A stretch of 64,000 nt of DNA, from the NCBI GenBank assembly GCA_016200085.1, contig JACQFL010000036.1, positions 62,001 through 126,000 of the forward strand. Reading direction: 5' to 3'. Below are positions 63,458-64,000 of this stretch, one piece after another. The stretch comes from Candidatus Rokuibacteriota bacterium. GTDB taxonomy: Bacteria; Methylomirabilota; Methylomirabilia; Rokubacteriales; CSP1-6. The position numbers and the translations under genes are program-made. The notes beneath the pieces were generated by a model. It saw only the letters and a list, made by a program, of their open reading frames with translations, did not search any database and was not told where the DNA came from. How positions within the stretch are numbered: the first letter of the stretch is position 1; every line of letters begins with the position of its first letter.

Positions 63458-64000
63458 GCGCGGAGCCTGACCCGGGGGTCGAGCCAGCCGTAGAGGAGGT
63501 CGACGGCGAGGTTGATGAGCGTGTAGGTCGTGGAGATCACGAAGACGGCGGCGAGGACGACGGGAAAGTCGCGGTTGAGCAGCGCCTGTACGGTCAGCCG
63601 GCCGAGCCCGGGCCAGGCGAAGACCGTCTCGGTGATCACGGCGCCGCCCAGGAGCTGGCCGATCTCGAGCCCGGCCAGGGTCACGATGGGCACCGCGGAG
63701 TTGCGCAGCGTGTGCTTGGCGATCACGCGGGTCTCGGCGAGGCCCTTGGCGCGCGCGGTGAGGACGTAGTCCTCGCCGAGCGACTCCAGCACCGCCGAGC
63801 GCGTCAGGCGCGCCACGCGGGCGGCGAAGAAGGCGGCGAGCACGATGGAGGGCATGACGAGGTGCGCGAGCCCGCCGCGGCCGCCCGTGGGCAGCCAGCG
63901 GAGCTGCACCGAGAAGAGGTAGATCAGCATGAGGCCGAGCCAGAAGCCGGGCACGGCCTGGCCGAGGACCGTGGCCACCGTGGCGGCGTGATCGACGGCC
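63454..64000 (-). CDS. Peptide ABC transporter permease (DppB/OppB-like), 5' part outside window
   Basis: The frame is open to the last base, so only the C-terminal ~182 residues are visible; the M at 63978 in the track is internal. Seen: VLGQAVPGFWLGLMLIYLFS, the EAA loop LGEDYVLTARAKGLAETRVIAKHTLRN and TVFAWPGLGRLTVQALLNRDFPVV, all typical of DppB-type permeases. It lies upstream of the DppC-like gene with a GTGA overlap. Only about half of the normal 310-330 residues are present. Confidence 0.92.
   Translation of the reverse strand, partial: AVDHAATVATVLGQAVPGFWLGLMLIYLFSVQLRWLPTGGRGGLAHLVMPSIVLAAFFAARVARLTRSAVLESLGEDYVLTARAKGLAETRVIAKHTLRNSAVPIVTLAGLEIGQLLGGAVITETVFAWPGLGRLTVQALLNRDFPVVLAAVFVISTTYTLINLAVDLLYGWLDPRVRLRA

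Overview
The window is a very GC-rich (I estimate about 70% or more), gene-dense bacterial chromosome segment. Stops and starts often overlap (GTGA, ATGA, TGATG), GTG starts are common, and many promoters seem to have almost no leader. There are no phage genes, transposases, CRISPR arrays, rRNAs or recognisable tRNAs. The gene content is acyl-CoA dehydrogenases, CaiB/BaiF CoA-transferases, MaoC hydratases, a peptide ABC transporter joined to an amidohydrolase, and a probable selenocysteine-containing MoeB. This fits an uncultivated soil or subsurface lineage such as Candidatus Rokubacteria (Methylomirabilota). That assignment is inference from composition and gene content only.

Layout. 1-4995: moaB, a secreted protein and an HtrA protease on the plus strand; then, on the minus strand, a rhodanese-MoeB fusion with an in-frame TGA at its conserved cysteine, followed by cupin, PPOX-like and LMW-phosphatase-like genes. 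5077-9934: dTDP-sugar genes rfbA-rfbC-rfbB, a catalytically dead HtrA-like protein and an HD phosphohydrolase. 10168-20169: a small protein with a nucleotidyltransferase (toxin-antitoxin-like), a glutaryl-CoA-dehydrogenase-like enzyme, a degenerate orphan ABC ATPase, VOC, MFS, trmI, ppiD, greA, an alpha/beta hydrolase and a CoA-transferase. 20270-31693: a membrane-fused spermidine synthase-like protein, a DGQHR (DndB-like) protein, EamA, lhgO, a MaoC-CitE pair, an alcohol dehydrogenase, an aminomutase-like class III enzyme, a candidate structured ncRNA and a C39-like peptidase.

31808-45184 is the most unusual part. Two paralogous proteins of about 1,340 residues join an N-terminal sigma-54 AAA+ activator domain and a Fis-type HTH to a pseudo-nucleotide-cyclase domain, a second (STAND/AAA_16-type) ATPase and a TPR-like tail. 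One is divergent from an operon of tiny membrane proteins that has a good -24/-12 promoter. The other has a -24/-12 promoter in front of itself. Between them lies a minus-strand operon of a zinc metallopeptidase, an ATP-grasp enzyme and two microproteins.

45265-52136: a Rieske oxygenase, two DinB genes (one fused to a zincin-like domain), and an acyl-CoA catabolic operon (two acyl-CoA dehydrogenases, CoA-transferase, enoyl-CoA hydratase) headed by tandem repeats. 52464-58212: hot-dog dehydratase, LemA-TPM-TPM, a DSD1-like PLP enzyme, MaoC and Dus. 58222-64000: a minus-strand peptide ABC transporter, amidohydrolase, methyltransferase and cyclase-family hydrolase; the transporter runs off the window. 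Three long-armed palindromes of about 156 bp sit in separate intergenic gaps.
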